From assembly GCF_020103725.1 (NCBI RefSeq), contig NZ_JAHXBG010000003.1, positions 496,001 to 560,000 of the forward strand: a DNA stretch of 64,000 bases. The letters run 5' to 3'. The DNA is from Hyalangium gracile. GTDB lineage: Bacteria; Myxococcota; Myxococcia; Myxococcales; Myxococcaceae. Below are positions 52,093-62,038 of the stretch, piece by piece; the first letter of the stretch is position 1; each line of letters starts with the position of its first letter. The notes under the pieces are model-generated. The model had not been told where the DNA came from. It did not search any database and saw only the letters and a list, made by a program, of their open reading frames with translations. The position numbers were made by a program, and so were the translations under genes.

Positions 52093-52146
52093 CGGGCCTC
52101 CGGCGAAGTGGTGTGACCCCTTAGCACAGGTTAAGAAGGGGGCTCC

Positions 52147-53547
52147 ATGCCTACCTGGGCCCTCTGGGTCGCCTGTCTGGCCCTCTGCCTCCTGCGCGCG
52201 CTCGTCGCCGCCGCCGAGTCCGCTCTCTACGGTACGTCCGACATGCGGGCGCAGGAGCTGGCGGAGACGAACGGCCGTGCCGGAAAGCGGGTGCTGCGCC
52301 ACAAGACGGAGCGCGAGGCCACCGCCACGGCGCTGCGCCTGGGCAGCGTGCTGAGCGGCTTCCTGGCCGCGGCGATCGGCGCCCTGGCGCCCCCGCGGAT
52401 GCTGGACTTCAACCGCCTGGGAGACGACGCGTGGCTGCCGGTGGCCACGGTGACGGCGGGAGCGCTCTTCGTGGGCGTGCTGGCCAGCCTGATGGAAGTG
52501 ACGATGCGCGGCCTGGCCAACGCGGGCGCGGATCGCTGGGCCCTGCGGCTATCGGGGCTCGTCTCGGTGCTGGTCATCCTGTTCTACCCGCCCATGCGGG
52601 TGCTGCTGGGGGTGCTCAACCTGATGGCGCGCACCTTCGGGCGCACGCTGCGCTTCGAGCCGCCCCCGCCGCCGCTGGAGGAGCTGGAGAAGCTGCTGAC
52701 GGCGCAGGCGGCCAACAACGAGGTGGACAAGAGCGCCCCGCAGCTCATCCGCTCCATCTTCGAGCTGTCCGACAAGCGCTGTCGGGACGTGATGGTGCCG
52801 CGCACGGAGGTCATCACGGTGGAGATGTCCACCCAGCCCACGGAGGTGCTGCGGCTGTTGGCGGAGGAGAACCACTCGCGCATCCCGGTGTACCGGGACG
52901 ACGTGGACCACATCGTGGGCATCCTGCACGCACGGGACTTGATTCCCCTGCTCCAGCACCCGGAGCTCATCGTGTTGCAGGACGTCATCCGCCCGGCCAA
53001 CTTCGTGCCGTGGATGAAGCCGATTGGCGATCTGCTGCGCGAAATGCAGAAGAAGCGCATCCACATGGCGATGGTGGTGGATGAGTACGGCGGCTTCATG
53101 GGCATCGTCACGCTGGAGGACATCCTCCGGGAGATCGTCGGCGACATCGGCGACGAGTTCGAGGTGGACGAGAAGCAGGTGGAGAAGCAGTCCGACGGCA
53201 GCTTCCTGGTGGACGCGGCGCTGGAGGTGGAGCAGTTCACGCAGACGTTCGGCTTCGAGCTGCCGGAGGGAGACTTCGACACGCTGGGAGGCTTCCTCTC
53301 GTCGCTGGCGGGCCACCTGCCGGACGTGGGCGAGCGCTTCACCTACGGTGGGCTGCAGTTCACCGTGGCGGCGAAGGAAGGCGCGCGCATCGACCGGGTG
53401 CGCGTGGTCCGGCTGAAGGCGAGCGCCGCCACCAAGGAGAAGGACGCCCGGGGGGATGGAAAGGCCGAGCTGGCGTCAGGAGACAGCCGCGCCGAGCCGG
53501 CCACGGGAGAAGGCCGCTCCGAGCCGCCGCCGACCGTGAAGGTCTGA
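52147..53547 (+). CDS. CNNM/CorC (hemolysin-type) transporter-associated protein
   Basis: A 466-aa membrane protein: N-terminal CNNM (DUF21) transmembrane domain with three to four helices to residue 180, then a CBS pair (residues 205-330; RDVMVPRTEVITVEM, HSRIPVYRDDVDHIVGILHARDL, MAMVVDEYGGFMGIVTLEDIL). A CorC/HlyC domain follows (LPEGDFDTLGGFLSSLAGHLP), then a variable charged tail. Family members move or regulate Mg2+/Co2+. Reads divergently from the pilus-domain gene. The start has an AAGGGGG-like site upstream. Confidence 0.88.
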   Translation: MPTWALWVACLALCLLRALVAAAESALYGTSDMRAQELAETNGRAGKRVLRHKTEREATATALRLGSVLSGFLAAAIGALAPPRMLDFNRLGDDAWLPVATVTAGALFVGVLASLMEVTMRGLANAGADRWALRLSGLVSVLVILFYPPMRVLLGVLNLMARTFGRTLRFEPPPPPLEELEKLLTAQAANNEVDKSAPQLIRSIFELSDKRCRDVMVPRTEVITVEMSTQPTEVLRLLAEENHSRIPVYRDDVDHIVGILHARDLIPLLQHPELIVLQDVIRPANFVPWMKPIGDLLREMQKKRIHMAMVVDEYGGFMGIVTLEDILREIVGDIGDEFEVDEKQVEKQSDGSFLVDAALEVEQFTQTFGFELPEGDFDTLGGFLSSLAGHLPDVGERFTYGGLQFTVAAKEGARIDRVRVVRLKASAATKEKDARGDGKAELASGDSRAEPATGEGRSEPPPTVKV

Positions 53548-53548
53548 G

Positions 53549-53660
53549 CACCTCACCCGCTCCGGTCAGGATGCGCAGGACATCCTCGGCCCGAGCCCTG
53601 GCCAGCCCTTCCGCCAGCAGCTCGAGCGTTCGCTGGAACGGATTTCTACCCTGCTACATC
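53549..53660 (-). pseudogene. N-terminal remnant of a DUF2379-like paralogous family protein
   Basis: On the minus strand the codons read QGRNPFQRTLELLAEGLARA followed by RAEDVLRILTGAG, preceded directly by ATG-TAG. From memory this is how small Myxococcus paralogous proteins of the DUF2379/TIGR02267 family begin. Here a stop falls after the first codon, and the frame then runs into the CNNM gene without the rest of the family. It looks like a broken fragment left in the convergent gap. The family match needs a search. Confidence 0.35.
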
Positions 53661-53702
53661 AGGCGGAGAGCCTCGTACAGCCTCCCCCCTGAGGCGCCCT
53701 GC

Positions 53703-54182
53703 TCACTCCAACATCGGCTCGGGAGGCGGCAGCCAGGGCAGCTCCATGATGCGCTCCACGCGGAAGGGCGCACGGCGCTCCGTCCTCGGGCCATAGCGCA
53801 GCAGGGCTCCACCGTTCAGCTGCACCCGGTGCGAGACATGGGACGCCGTCCCCGGCGCCCCCTGGGACACGAGCGGGAAGGACACCTCCACCGGGTGCGC
53901 CTGCCCATCGTCACTGAGCGGCACCTCCAGCTGCTGGAGCCCCTCGGCCAGCCGCCGCCCGTCCACCGCCAGCTCGAAGTCCACCCCGACGAGCAGCGCC
54001 AGGTCCGAGGACGGGTTGCGCACCTCCAGCTTCAGCGCCAGCAGGCCCGTGCCGTCCGGCGCGAAGCGCAGCTCCAGCGCCTCCACCCGCACCGCCGCGT
54101 CATAGGCCTCGGGCCGCCAGGGCACCCCACGGCACCCGGCGAGCAGCATCAACCCCAGCACCACCCAGAGCGCGCGCATCAC
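53703..54182 (-). CDS. Single-domain LEA type-2 lipoprotein
   Basis: A 159-aa precursor with lipobox LAGC (Cys17), then one LEA type-2 beta domain (VEALELRFAPDGTGLLALKLEVRNPSSDLALLVG, followed by FELAVDGRRLAEG). It overlaps the upstream kinase gene by 4 bp (ATGA), so the two are coupled. Probably a periplasmic or outer-membrane stress-type lipoprotein. Weakly similar in plan to the two-domain lipoprotein at 47505. Confidence 0.78.
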   Translation of the reverse strand: MMRALWVVLGLMLLAGCRGVPWRPEAYDAAVRVEALELRFAPDGTGLLALKLEVRNPSSDLALLVGVDFELAVDGRRLAEGLQQLEVPLSDDGQAHPVEVSFPLVSQGAPGTASHVSHRVQLNGGALLRYGPRTERRAPFRVERIMELPWLPPPEPMLE

Positions 54183-55102
54183 CCGCCCAGCAGCGGCCGC
54201 AGCGCCTCCACCGAGAGCGGCCAGCCGGCCCGCTGGGCCAGCACCTCGAGCGCCTTGATGAACTCCGCGGCCGTCTGGTACCGGCGCGTCCTGTCCGCGA
54301 ACAGCGCCTTGCGCACCACCTGCACCGCGTAGTCCGGCATGCCCAGGTTGAGCGAGGACAGCAGCGGCGCCCGCGCATCCCTCACCCGCAGCATCAGCTC
54401 CGCCTCGCCCCCCTGCTCCGTGCCGTACAGCCGCCGGTTGGCGAACAGCTCCCAGAGGATGACGCCCACCGCGTACAAATCACTGCGCGCGTCCACCGAC
54501 TGCCCCAGCACCTGCTCCGGGCTCATGTACGCCACCGTGCCGCGCAGCGCGCCCGCCTCGCCCGCCATCACCCCGTCCACCTCCGCCACGCCGAAGTCGG
54601 TGAGCTTCACGTCCCCCTGCACCCCCAGGAGGATGTTGGTGGGGTTCACGTCCCGGTGGACGATGTTGGCGCCGTTCTCCCCCACCTTCGCCCGGTGGAT
54701 GTAGTCCAGCGCCTTGAGCACGCACCAGGCGATGTAGCAGGAGGCCTCCGGCGGCATCGAGGTGCCCACCTTCATGAGCAGCCCCTGCATGAACGCCAGC
54801 GTCCGGCCGCTCACCAGCTCCTGCACCATGAGGTAGTCCGGCCCCGCCTTGAAGAGCCGGAACGTCCGCACGATGTTCGGGTGGCGCAGCCGCACCGTGA
54901 GCTTCGCCTCGTCCACGAAGGACTTCACGTACGCCGCGTCCGCCCGGAACGACGGGTGGAGCCGCTTGAGCACGACCTCCTCGGGCTCGCCCGGCGAGCG
55001 CTGGGTCGTGGGCCGGGCACGGGCCTGGTACACCTCGGCCATGCCGCCCACTGCCAGGCGGCCGATGACTTCGTACCCTCCCAACTCCAGTGCTTCCGCC
55101 AC
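54179..55102 (-). CDS. Serine/threonine protein kinase
   Basis: A 307-aa Hanks-type kinase consisting only of the catalytic domain. Visible: glycine loop GRLAVGGMAEVYQ, VAIK-type Lys in VVLKRL, HRDVNPTN catalytic loop (Asp kept, Lys of HRDxKPxN replaced by Asn, as often in myxobacteria), DFGVAEV, and APE-like SPEQV. No transmembrane or sensor domain, so it is cytoplasmic. It is coupled to a lipoprotein gene downstream, and glgA lies upstream on the same strand. Target unknown. Confidence 0.87.
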   Translation of the reverse strand: MAEALELGGYEVIGRLAVGGMAEVYQARARPTTQRSPGEPEEVVLKRLHPSFRADAAYVKSFVDEAKLTVRLRHPNIVRTFRLFKAGPDYLMVQELVSGRTLAFMQGLLMKVGTSMPPEASCYIAWCVLKALDYIHRAKVGENGANIVHRDVNPTNILLGVQGDVKLTDFGVAEVDGVMAGEAGALRGTVAYMSPEQVLGQSVDARSDLYAVGVILWELFANRRLYGTEQGGEAELMLRVRDARAPLLSSLNLGMPDYAVQVVRKALFADRTRRYQTAAEFIKALEVLAQRAGWPLSVEALRPLLGG

Positions 55103-55135
55103 GATCGTGAGCCTACCGCGCCTGACCCCGCCCTA

Positions 55136-56563
55136 CTATTCCTTGCGCAGGGTGAAGAAGAGAGTCTCATATCTCCGGGCAGAGACCGCCCAGGAGAAAT
55201 CCCGCTCCATGCCCCGCCGCCGGAACGCCTCCAGCCGGGGCGGGTCCGCATAGAGCGCCAGCCCCCGGCGGATGGCCGCCAGCAGGGCCGCCGGGTGGAA
55301 CGCCTCGAAGAGGATGCCGTTGCCGTCCAGGCCCCCCTCCACCGTGTCCACCAGCCCACCCGTCGCCCGGACGATGGGCACCGTCCCATACCGCAGGGAG
55401 TACATCTGGTTGAGGCCACACGGCTCGTAGCGGCTGGGCATCACGAAGAAGTCCGCCCCCGCCTCCACCAGGTGGGACAGGCCCCGGTCGAAGCCGATGT
55501 GGACCCCCACCTGCTTCGGGAAGCGCGCCCGCAGCGCCCGCAGCCCCTCCTCGTAGTGCCCCTCGCCGCTGCCCACCGCCACGAAGCGCAGGTCCGCCTG
55601 CAGCGCCGTGGGCAGCACGTCCATGAGCAGATCCACCCCCTTCTGCCACGCCAGCCGGCTGACGATGCCCAGCACCGGCGCCTCGTCATCCGGCAGCCCC
55701 ATGCGCCGGAGCAGCTCGCGCTTGCACACCGCCTTGCCGGACATGTCCCCCGGGCTGTAGCGCGCTGGCAGCAGGGTGTCCGTCGCCGGGTCCCACTCGT
55801 GCGCGTCGATGCCGTTGACGATGCCGACCAGCCGCCCCTGGTGCCGCCGCAGCAGCCCGTCCAGGTTGCAGCCCAGCTCCGGCGTCTGGATCTCCCTGGC
55901 GTAGGTGGGCGACACGGTGGTGATGGCGTCCGCGAACGTCAGGCCCGCCTTGAGGAAGTTCACCGTGTCGTAGAACTCGACGCCGTCATGGGCGGTGAAC
56001 AAGTCCCACGGCAGCCCCAGCTCCCCCATGATGTCCTTGCCGAACTGCCCCTGGTAGGCCAGGTTGTGGATCGTCATGACGCAGCGCGCCCGAGACAGCG
56101 GGGTGTGCTGGAAGCCGCGCCGCAGCGCCACCGCCGCCAGCCCCGTCTGCCAGTCGTTCAGGTGGACGATGTCCGGGATGAACTGAAGCCGCTGGGCCGC
56201 CTGGAGCGCGCCCATGCTCAGGTAGGCATAGCGCTGGTGGTTGTCGCCGAACTCGCCGAAGGCATCCCCGTAGATGCCGGGGCGCCCGAAGAACCGCTCG
56301 TTCTCCAGGAAGAGCACCTCGTGGCGCTCGGCCTGGCGGACGGCGAGGATGGGGCCCCCCTGCTCGCCGAAGGGAAAGCGCAGCCGCACGGAGTGCCCGG
56401 TCGGGGTCAGCCGAGGATCCTTCACGTCCGCGTAGCGCGGGGTGACCACCTTCACGTCATGGCCGAGCGCGGCCAGCGCCGCCGGCAGGGCGCCGGCCAC
56501 GTCCCCGAGTCCGCCCGTCTTGGAGAAGGGGGCGACCTCGGAGGCGATGAACAGGATCTTCAT
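55136..56563 (-). CDS. glgA: Glycogen synthase GlgA
   Basis: A 475-aa GT5 glycosyltransferase that extends alpha-1,4-glucan from ADP-glucose. The ADP-glucose motif KTGGLGD is at residues 15-21; further hallmarks are HLNDWQTGLAAVALRR, TTVSPTYAREI, GIVNGIDAHEWDPATD and the C-terminal PSRYEPCGLNQMYSLRYGTVP. Length and both Rossmann domains are complete. Transcribed away from pdxH. No other glycogen genes are in the window. Confidence 0.93.
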   Translation of the reverse strand: MKILFIASEVAPFSKTGGLGDVAGALPAALAALGHDVKVVTPRYADVKDPRLTPTGHSVRLRFPFGEQGGPILAVRQAERHEVLFLENERFFGRPGIYGDAFGEFGDNHQRYAYLSMGALQAAQRLQFIPDIVHLNDWQTGLAAVALRRGFQHTPLSRARCVMTIHNLAYQGQFGKDIMGELGLPWDLFTAHDGVEFYDTVNFLKAGLTFADAITTVSPTYAREIQTPELGCNLDGLLRRHQGRLVGIVNGIDAHEWDPATDTLLPARYSPGDMSGKAVCKRELLRRMGLPDDEAPVLGIVSRLAWQKGVDLLMDVLPTALQADLRFVAVGSGEGHYEEGLRALRARFPKQVGVHIGFDRGLSHLVEAGADFFVMPSRYEPCGLNQMYSLRYGTVPIVRATGGLVDTVEGGLDGNGILFEAFHPAALLAAIRRGLALYADPPRLEAFRRRGMERDFSWAVSARRYETLFFTLRKE

Positions 56564-56657
56564 GCCCGAACCATGCCGTGTAGGGCCTGTGAGTCAACCT
56601 TAAGAAGAAGCGTGTCGCCGGTCTTCCCTGGGCGAGCGGGATTGTTAGGGTGGCCCC

Positions 56658-57242
56658 ATGGAACTGCCCCAGGACCCCATCGAGCGCTTCGCCGTCCTCT
56701 ACGAGCAGGCGAAGAAGGCCATCCCCGTGGACCCGAACGCGATGATCGTCGCCTCGGTGGGAGATGACGGCCGGCCCTCGGCCCGGGTGGTGCTGCTCAA
56801 GGACTTCGATGCCCGGGGCTTCGTCTTCTTCACCAACCTCGAGAGCCGCAAGGGCCGGGAGCTGCGCGGCCACCCCGCCGCGGCGCTCGTCTTCTACTGG
56901 CAGCCGCTCGAGCGGCAGGTGCGGGTGGAGGGGCGCGTGGAGACTGTCTCGGAGGAGGAGGCGGACGCGTACTTCCAGAGCCGGCCCCGGGGCAGCCAGA
57001 TCGGCGCCTGGGCGAGCCACCAGAGCCAGCCGCTGCCCTCGCGCCAGGTGCTGGAGGAGCGGGTGGAGTCCCTCACCCGCCAGCACGAGGGGAAGACCAT
57101 TGCCCGGCCGCCCCACTGGTCTGGCTTCCGGGTCGTCCCGGACCGTATCGAGTTCTGGCAGGCCCGCCCCAGCCGCCTGCACGAGCGCATCGTCTACACG
57201 CGCACCGGCGACGGCTGGAGCACCGAGATCCTCTACCCGTGA
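56658..57242 (+). CDS. pdxH: Pyridoxamine 5'-phosphate oxidase
   Basis: A 194-aa FMN flavoprotein that makes pyridoxal 5'-phosphate. Motifs: [68 protein letters not shown] and the C-terminal [19 protein letters not shown]. xanthus FprA, encoded beside csgA, is a flavoprotein of this family; here too the gene is convergent with csgA, with 17 bp between the two, which supports the identity of both. Confidence 0.92.
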   Translation: MELPQDPIERFAVLYEQAKKAIPVDPNAMIVASVGDDGRPSARVVLLKDFDARGFVFFTNLESRKGRELRGHPAAALVFYWQPLERQVRVEGRVETVSEEEADAYFQSRPRGSQIGAWASHQSQPLPSRQVLEERVESLTRQHEGKTIARPPHWSGFRVVPDRIEFWQARPSRLHERIVYTRTGDGWSTEILYP

Positions 57243-57259
57243 GCGCCAGCCCCCGGCCC

Positions 57260-57287
57260 CTACCAGGGCACTTCCTTGCCCTGGTAG
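57260..57287. terminator. Hairpin spanning the end of csgA, shared with pdxH
   Basis: CTACCAGGGCA (57260-57270) and TGCCCTGGTAG (57277-57287) are a perfect 11-bp inverted repeat with a CTTCCT loop. The stem is formed by the last codons and stop of csgA (YQGKEVPW), and lies 18 bp after the pdxH stop. As I recall, M. xanthus csgA and fprA were reported to share a terminator; this is a good candidate for the equivalent. Confidence 0.75.
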
Positions 57288-57970
57288 TCCAGAAACCGGC
57301 CGCTGTTGGCCAGGGTGAGCTCGTCTATCACCCGCAGCATCCCCTGCACGGACTCCTCGGCGCGCGTGGGAGCGATCTTCCCTCCCAGGTCGGTCTGCAC
57401 CCACCCTGGATTGAGGACGGCGGTGATGAGCCCCTGCTCATGGAAGTCCACGGCCATGGTGCGCATGCCCGCGTTGAGCGCGGCCTTGGACATGCGGTAG
57501 GCGTACGCCCCGCCCGCGAAGCCGTAGACGCCCACCGGCGTGTTGTCCGCCAGCGAGGCCATGCGCGTGGTCAGGTGGATGATCTTCCGCGTGCCGCCCT
57601 TGAGCACGTTGGGGATCAGCGCGGAGGACAGGCGCATGGGACCAATGGCGTTGGTCTCCATCACGCGCGCCATGTCCTCGAAGTCCACCTCGGCAAAGGC
57701 GTTCCACTTGCCGCCGATGCCCGCGTTGTTGATCAGCACGTCGATGGGCGATCCGCTCAGCGTGGTGGCGAAGGCCCGCACGCTGTTGGGGTCCGTGACA
57801 TCGAGGGTGTGGATGCGCAGGCGACCACCCGCCTCTCGCGCCAGGGAGGCCAGCTGCCGGGCCTCCGAGGGGACGCGAGCCCCAGCTTCGACGGTGTCGC
57901 CACGTGCGAGAAGTTGTCGGACGAATTCGAGGCCAATGCCGCGACTGGCCCCTGAGATGGCGTAGCGCAT
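57260..57970 (-). CDS. csgA: CsgA (C-signal precursor), short-chain dehydrogenase family
   Basis: A 236-aa SDR protein. Start MRYAISGASRGIGLEFV, NNAG at residues 81-84, YxxxK in AYAYRMSKAAL (Tyr158, Lys162) and the C-terminus SGRFLDYQGKEVPW closely match M. xanthus CsgA as I remember it. Two differences: a seven-residue insertion before the YxxxK helix, and Thr at position 135 where CsgA has the catalytic Ser (TTRM instead of TSRM). CsgA is needed for fruiting; its N-terminus binds NAD and it is cut to p17. Gene order with pdxH and hemG supports orthology. No Shine-Dalgarno is present before the ATG. Confidence 0.85.
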   Translation of the reverse strand: MRYAISGASRGIGLEFVRQLLARGDTVEAGARVPSEARQLASLAREAGGRLRIHTLDVTDPNSVRAFATTLSGSPIDVLINNAGIGGKWNAFAEVDFEDMARVMETNAIGPMRLSSALIPNVLKGGTRKIIHLTTRMASLADNTPVGVYGFAGGAYAYRMSKAALNAGMRTMAVDFHEQGLITAVLNPGWVQTDLGGKIAPTRAEESVQGMLRVIDELTLANSGRFLDYQGKEVPW

Positions 57971-57975
57971 ACATG

Positions 57976-59439
<1,464 letters not shown>

Positions 59440-59539
59440 CGACCGCTCACCCCGCTCCCGCGACCGTTCAGCCCGTTCCCAGCCACGTCGGGGCCGAGCG
59501 GCATCATCCTCACTCCATCGCGCCGTCCCGGAGTGAGCC

Positions 59540-59650
59540 ATGACCTCGATCTCGATGCCGCTGCTGGTTCTCTGCGCCGTCCTCCTCTTCCCGCTGGTGC
59601 TCGTGGGCTCCCTCGTCATGGACCTGACCGAGGCGGAGGTGGAGCCGTGA
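59540..59650 (+). CDS. 36-aa single-pass membrane peptide
   Basis: ATG at 59540 follows GGAG (59530-59533) by six bases. The peptide has an N-terminal MTSISM, a hydrophobic span (PLLVLCAVLLFPLVLVGSLV) and an acidic end (MDLTEAEVEP). Its TGA overlaps the GTG of the sugar transferase gene (GTGA), so the two are coupled. Together these features make it a credible small membrane protein, perhaps a partner of the monotopic transferase. No family recognised. Confidence 0.65.
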   Translation: MTSISMPLLVLCAVLLFPLVLVGSLVMDLTEAEVEP

Positions 59651-60219
59651 ACAGCAAGCGCCTGCTGGACCTCGCCCTGCTGCTGCCGTTCGTGCCCTTC
59701 TTCGGGCTGGGCGTGGGCGTGCTCGCCCTGGCCGTGCTGCTCATGGACGGCCGGCCCGTGTTCTTCACCCAGCCCCGGCTGGGCCAGGGACGCCGGGTGT
59801 TCCGCATCTTCAAGCTGCGCACCATGACGTGCGAGCCAGACATGCGGGCCCGGCGCCCGACGCGGCTCGGCCACCTGCTGCGCCACCACGGGCTGGACGA
59901 GCTGCCCCAGCTCTTCAACGTCCTCATCGGTGACATGAGCCTGGTCGGCCCCCGGCCCCTCACCCCCGAGGACGCCGAGCGGCTGATCGCCGCGCACCCT
60001 CCCCTGGCGGCCCGCTTCGAGGTGCCGCCGGGCATCACCGGGCTGGCGCAGGTGTGCCAGGCCCGGGGGGCGGCGCTCACGGCGCAGCTGGATGCCGAGT
60101 ATGCTCGGACCCGGAGCGCCTCCGTGGACATCCGCATCCTCCTCCGCACCACCTGGATCAACGTCGTCGGCAAGCGCCGGGGTGCGCGCCCGTTGCCGCC
60201 GCACCTCGTGCCGAGATGA
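59647..60219 (+). CDS. Bacterial sugar transferase (undecaprenyl-phosphate phosphosugar transferase)
   Basis: A 190-aa monotopic enzyme. One N-terminal hydrophobic segment (LLLPFVPFFGLGVGVLALAVLLM), then GRPVFFTQPRLGQ, FKLRTM, the HHGLDELPQLFNVLIGDMSLVGPRP block and GITGLAQV, all standard for the PglC/WbaP catalytic core. It moves a sugar phosphate to a polyprenyl carrier to start polysaccharide or glycan synthesis. The four-helix N-terminal domain of WbaP is absent. GTG start overlapping the small peptide gene; the stop overlaps the kinase ATG. Confidence 0.87.
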   Translation: MNSKRLLDLALLLPFVPFFGLGVGVLALAVLLMDGRPVFFTQPRLGQGRRVFRIFKLRTMTCEPDMRARRPTRLGHLLRHHGLDELPQLFNVLIGDMSLVGPRPLTPEDAERLIAAHPPLAARFEVPPGITGLAQVCQARGAALTAQLDAEYARTRSASVDIRILLRTTWINVVGKRRGARPLPPHLVPR

Positions 60220-61271
60220 GCGAGTCCCCGGAAGGCTCCATCGTCCGCGCCACCCTGCGCGGCCTCATGGCTCCCAAGCGGCTGGCGCCGCTGCTGCTGG
60301 TGTCGGCGTCGCTCGTGTTCGCCCAGGGCCGGTTCAGCAGGGATCCGCTGGCCGTCCCCCTGGGCATCATGCTGTGCGTGCTGTTCGTCGCGGTGGCCCC
60401 CGTCTCCTACCGCGTCCTGTTCCCCGAGGGCCTCGAGTTCAGCCACGGCGGCGTGCGGCTGCTGCTCTACGGAGCGGTGGGCAGCGGGGTGGTGCTGTCC
60501 TCGGGCTACGTGCTGCCGAAGCTCCTGCGCATGGCGCCGACCTTCCTCACCCAGCCGGTGAACCTGGCCGTCTGCGGCGCCCTGTACCTGGTGGGCGGGT
60601 GGGGCCTGGGGCGGGACATCGGCTTCGAGGAGTCCCTGGCCCGGGAGCGCGCGCGGGCCGCCCGACTCGAGCTCGAGGCCGAGCAGGCCCAGCTGCTGGC
60701 GCTGCGCAGCCACCTGGATCCGCACTTCCTCTTCAACACGCTGAACGCCATCGCCGAGTGGTGCCGCACCGATGGCGCCGTGGCGGAGGCCGCCGTGCTC
60801 CGGCTGTCGGCCATGCTGCGCAGCGTGCTGGCCGGTGTGCGCAGCGCGACGTGGCCGCTGGACCGCGAGCTGGAGCTGCTGCGCACCCTGTTCGAGCTGC
60901 ACCTGCTGAGGGATCCGGAGCTGTTCCAGCTCTCGTTCGAGGTGGCGCCCGGGCTGGGCGAGGTGCCGGTGCCGCCGCTCATGCTGCTGCCGCTGGCGGA
61001 GAACGCCGTGAAGCACGGGCCGGCGGCCGGGCACCGCGGGCGCATCGCGCTCGACATCAGCTCGCGAGACGGTGAGCTGGTCTTCACCGTGGAGAACCCG
61101 GGGGCGTCCAAAGGTCCACGAGAGGGCAGCACGGGCCTGCCCACGGTGGAGCGGCGGCTCGCGCTGGCCTACGGTGGGAAGGCTCGGTTCTCGCTGGAGA
61201 GCGCCGAGGGCCGTACCCGCGTCACCGTCACCCTGCCCCGCTCGGGCCCCCTGCTGGGAGTCATCACGTGA
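60216..61271 (+). CDS. LytS-type sensor histidine kinase
   Basis: A 351-aa protein with four hydrophobic helices in residues 20-140, a coiled linker, then a His-kinase domain (LDPHFLFNTLNAI, probable phosphorylated His near residue 167) and HATPase with LLPLAENAVKHG. This is the LytS/YehU class. ATG overlaps the transferase stop; its stop overlaps the GTG of the LytTR regulator, so the two form a coupled two-component pair, possibly controlling the polysaccharide made with the transferase. Confidence 0.87.
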   Translation: MSESPEGSIVRATLRGLMAPKRLAPLLLVSASLVFAQGRFSRDPLAVPLGIMLCVLFVAVAPVSYRVLFPEGLEFSHGGVRLLLYGAVGSGVVLSSGYVLPKLLRMAPTFLTQPVNLAVCGALYLVGGWGLGRDIGFEESLARERARAARLELEAEQAQLLALRSHLDPHFLFNTLNAIAEWCRTDGAVAEAAVLRLSAMLRSVLAGVRSATWPLDRELELLRTLFELHLLRDPELFQLSFEVAPGLGEVPVPPLMLLPLAENAVKHGPAAGHRGRIALDISSRDGELVFTVENPGASKGPREGSTGLPTVERRLALAYGGKARFSLESAEGRTRVTVTLPRSGPLLGVIT

Positions 61272-62035
61272 GCCAGTCCCTGCGTGTCCTCATCGCCGAT
61301 GACGAGCTGCTGGCTCGCAAGCGCCTGGCGCGCCTGCTGAGCGCGCTCCCGGACGTGGAGGTGTGCGGCGAGGCGGCGGATGGAGAGGCCGTGCTGGCCG
61401 CGGCGCGCGCGGGCGGGCTGGACGTCATCCTGCTGGACATCCACATGCCGGGCCTGAGCGGGCTGGATGCGCTGGCGCTGCTGCCCGAGGACGGGCCGGG
61501 CGTCATCCTGTGCACCGCGCACGCCGAGCACGCGGTGGATGCCTTCGAGCACGGCGCGGTGGACTACGTGCTCAAGCCCGTGGAGGCCGCGCGGCTGCAG
61601 AAGGCGCTGGACCGGGCCCGGGCACGGCTTGGGGCGAAGGACGGGCAGGAGCCGGCGAAGGGACAGGCCCCGGGCTCGAAGGGGCTGACGCGGCTGCCCA
61701 TCCCCACGCGGCAGGGCATCGTCCTGGTGGATCCGGAGACCATCTCCCACGCGACGCTGGAGGGAGAGCTGGTGACGGTGTTCACCACGCAGGGCGAGTT
61801 CCTCACGGACTTCACGCTCAACGAGCTGGCCGACAAGCTGCCGGTGGAGGGCTTCCAGCGCGTGCACCGGCGCGCGCTGCTGAACCTGGCCCACGTGACG
61901 CGGCTGGAGCCGCTGGAGACGGGGGGCTACATCGCGCGCACCTCGCGCGGGCACTCGGTGGAGGTCAGCCGCCAGTCCGCCCGCGAGCTGCGCCGGATGC
62001 TGGGCCTGCGTCGCGGGGCCGAGGAAGAGGGCTGA
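61268..62035 (+). CDS. LytTR-type response regulator
   Basis: A 255-aa protein: receiver with phospho-acceptor Asp57 in VILLDIHMPG and YVLKPVEAARL; linker; LytTR DNA-binding domain (residues 145-245; LPIPTRQGIVLVDPETI, FQRVHRRALLNLAHV). GTG start within the kinase gene's last codons. It would be activated by the LytS-type kinase upstream. Targets cannot be read from the sequence; no obvious tandem LytTR repeats were found upstream of the operon. Confidence 0.88.
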   Translation: MSQSLRVLIADDELLARKRLARLLSALPDVEVCGEAADGEAVLAAARAGGLDVILLDIHMPGLSGLDALALLPEDGPGVILCTAHAEHAVDAFEHGAVDYVLKPVEAARLQKALDRARARLGAKDGQEPAKGQAPGSKGLTRLPIPTRQGIVLVDPETISHATLEGELVTVFTTQGEFLTDFTLNELADKLPVEGFQRVHRRALLNLAHVTRLEPLETGGYIARTSRGHSVEVSRQSARELRRMLGLRRGAEEEG

Positions 62036-62038
62036 GGC

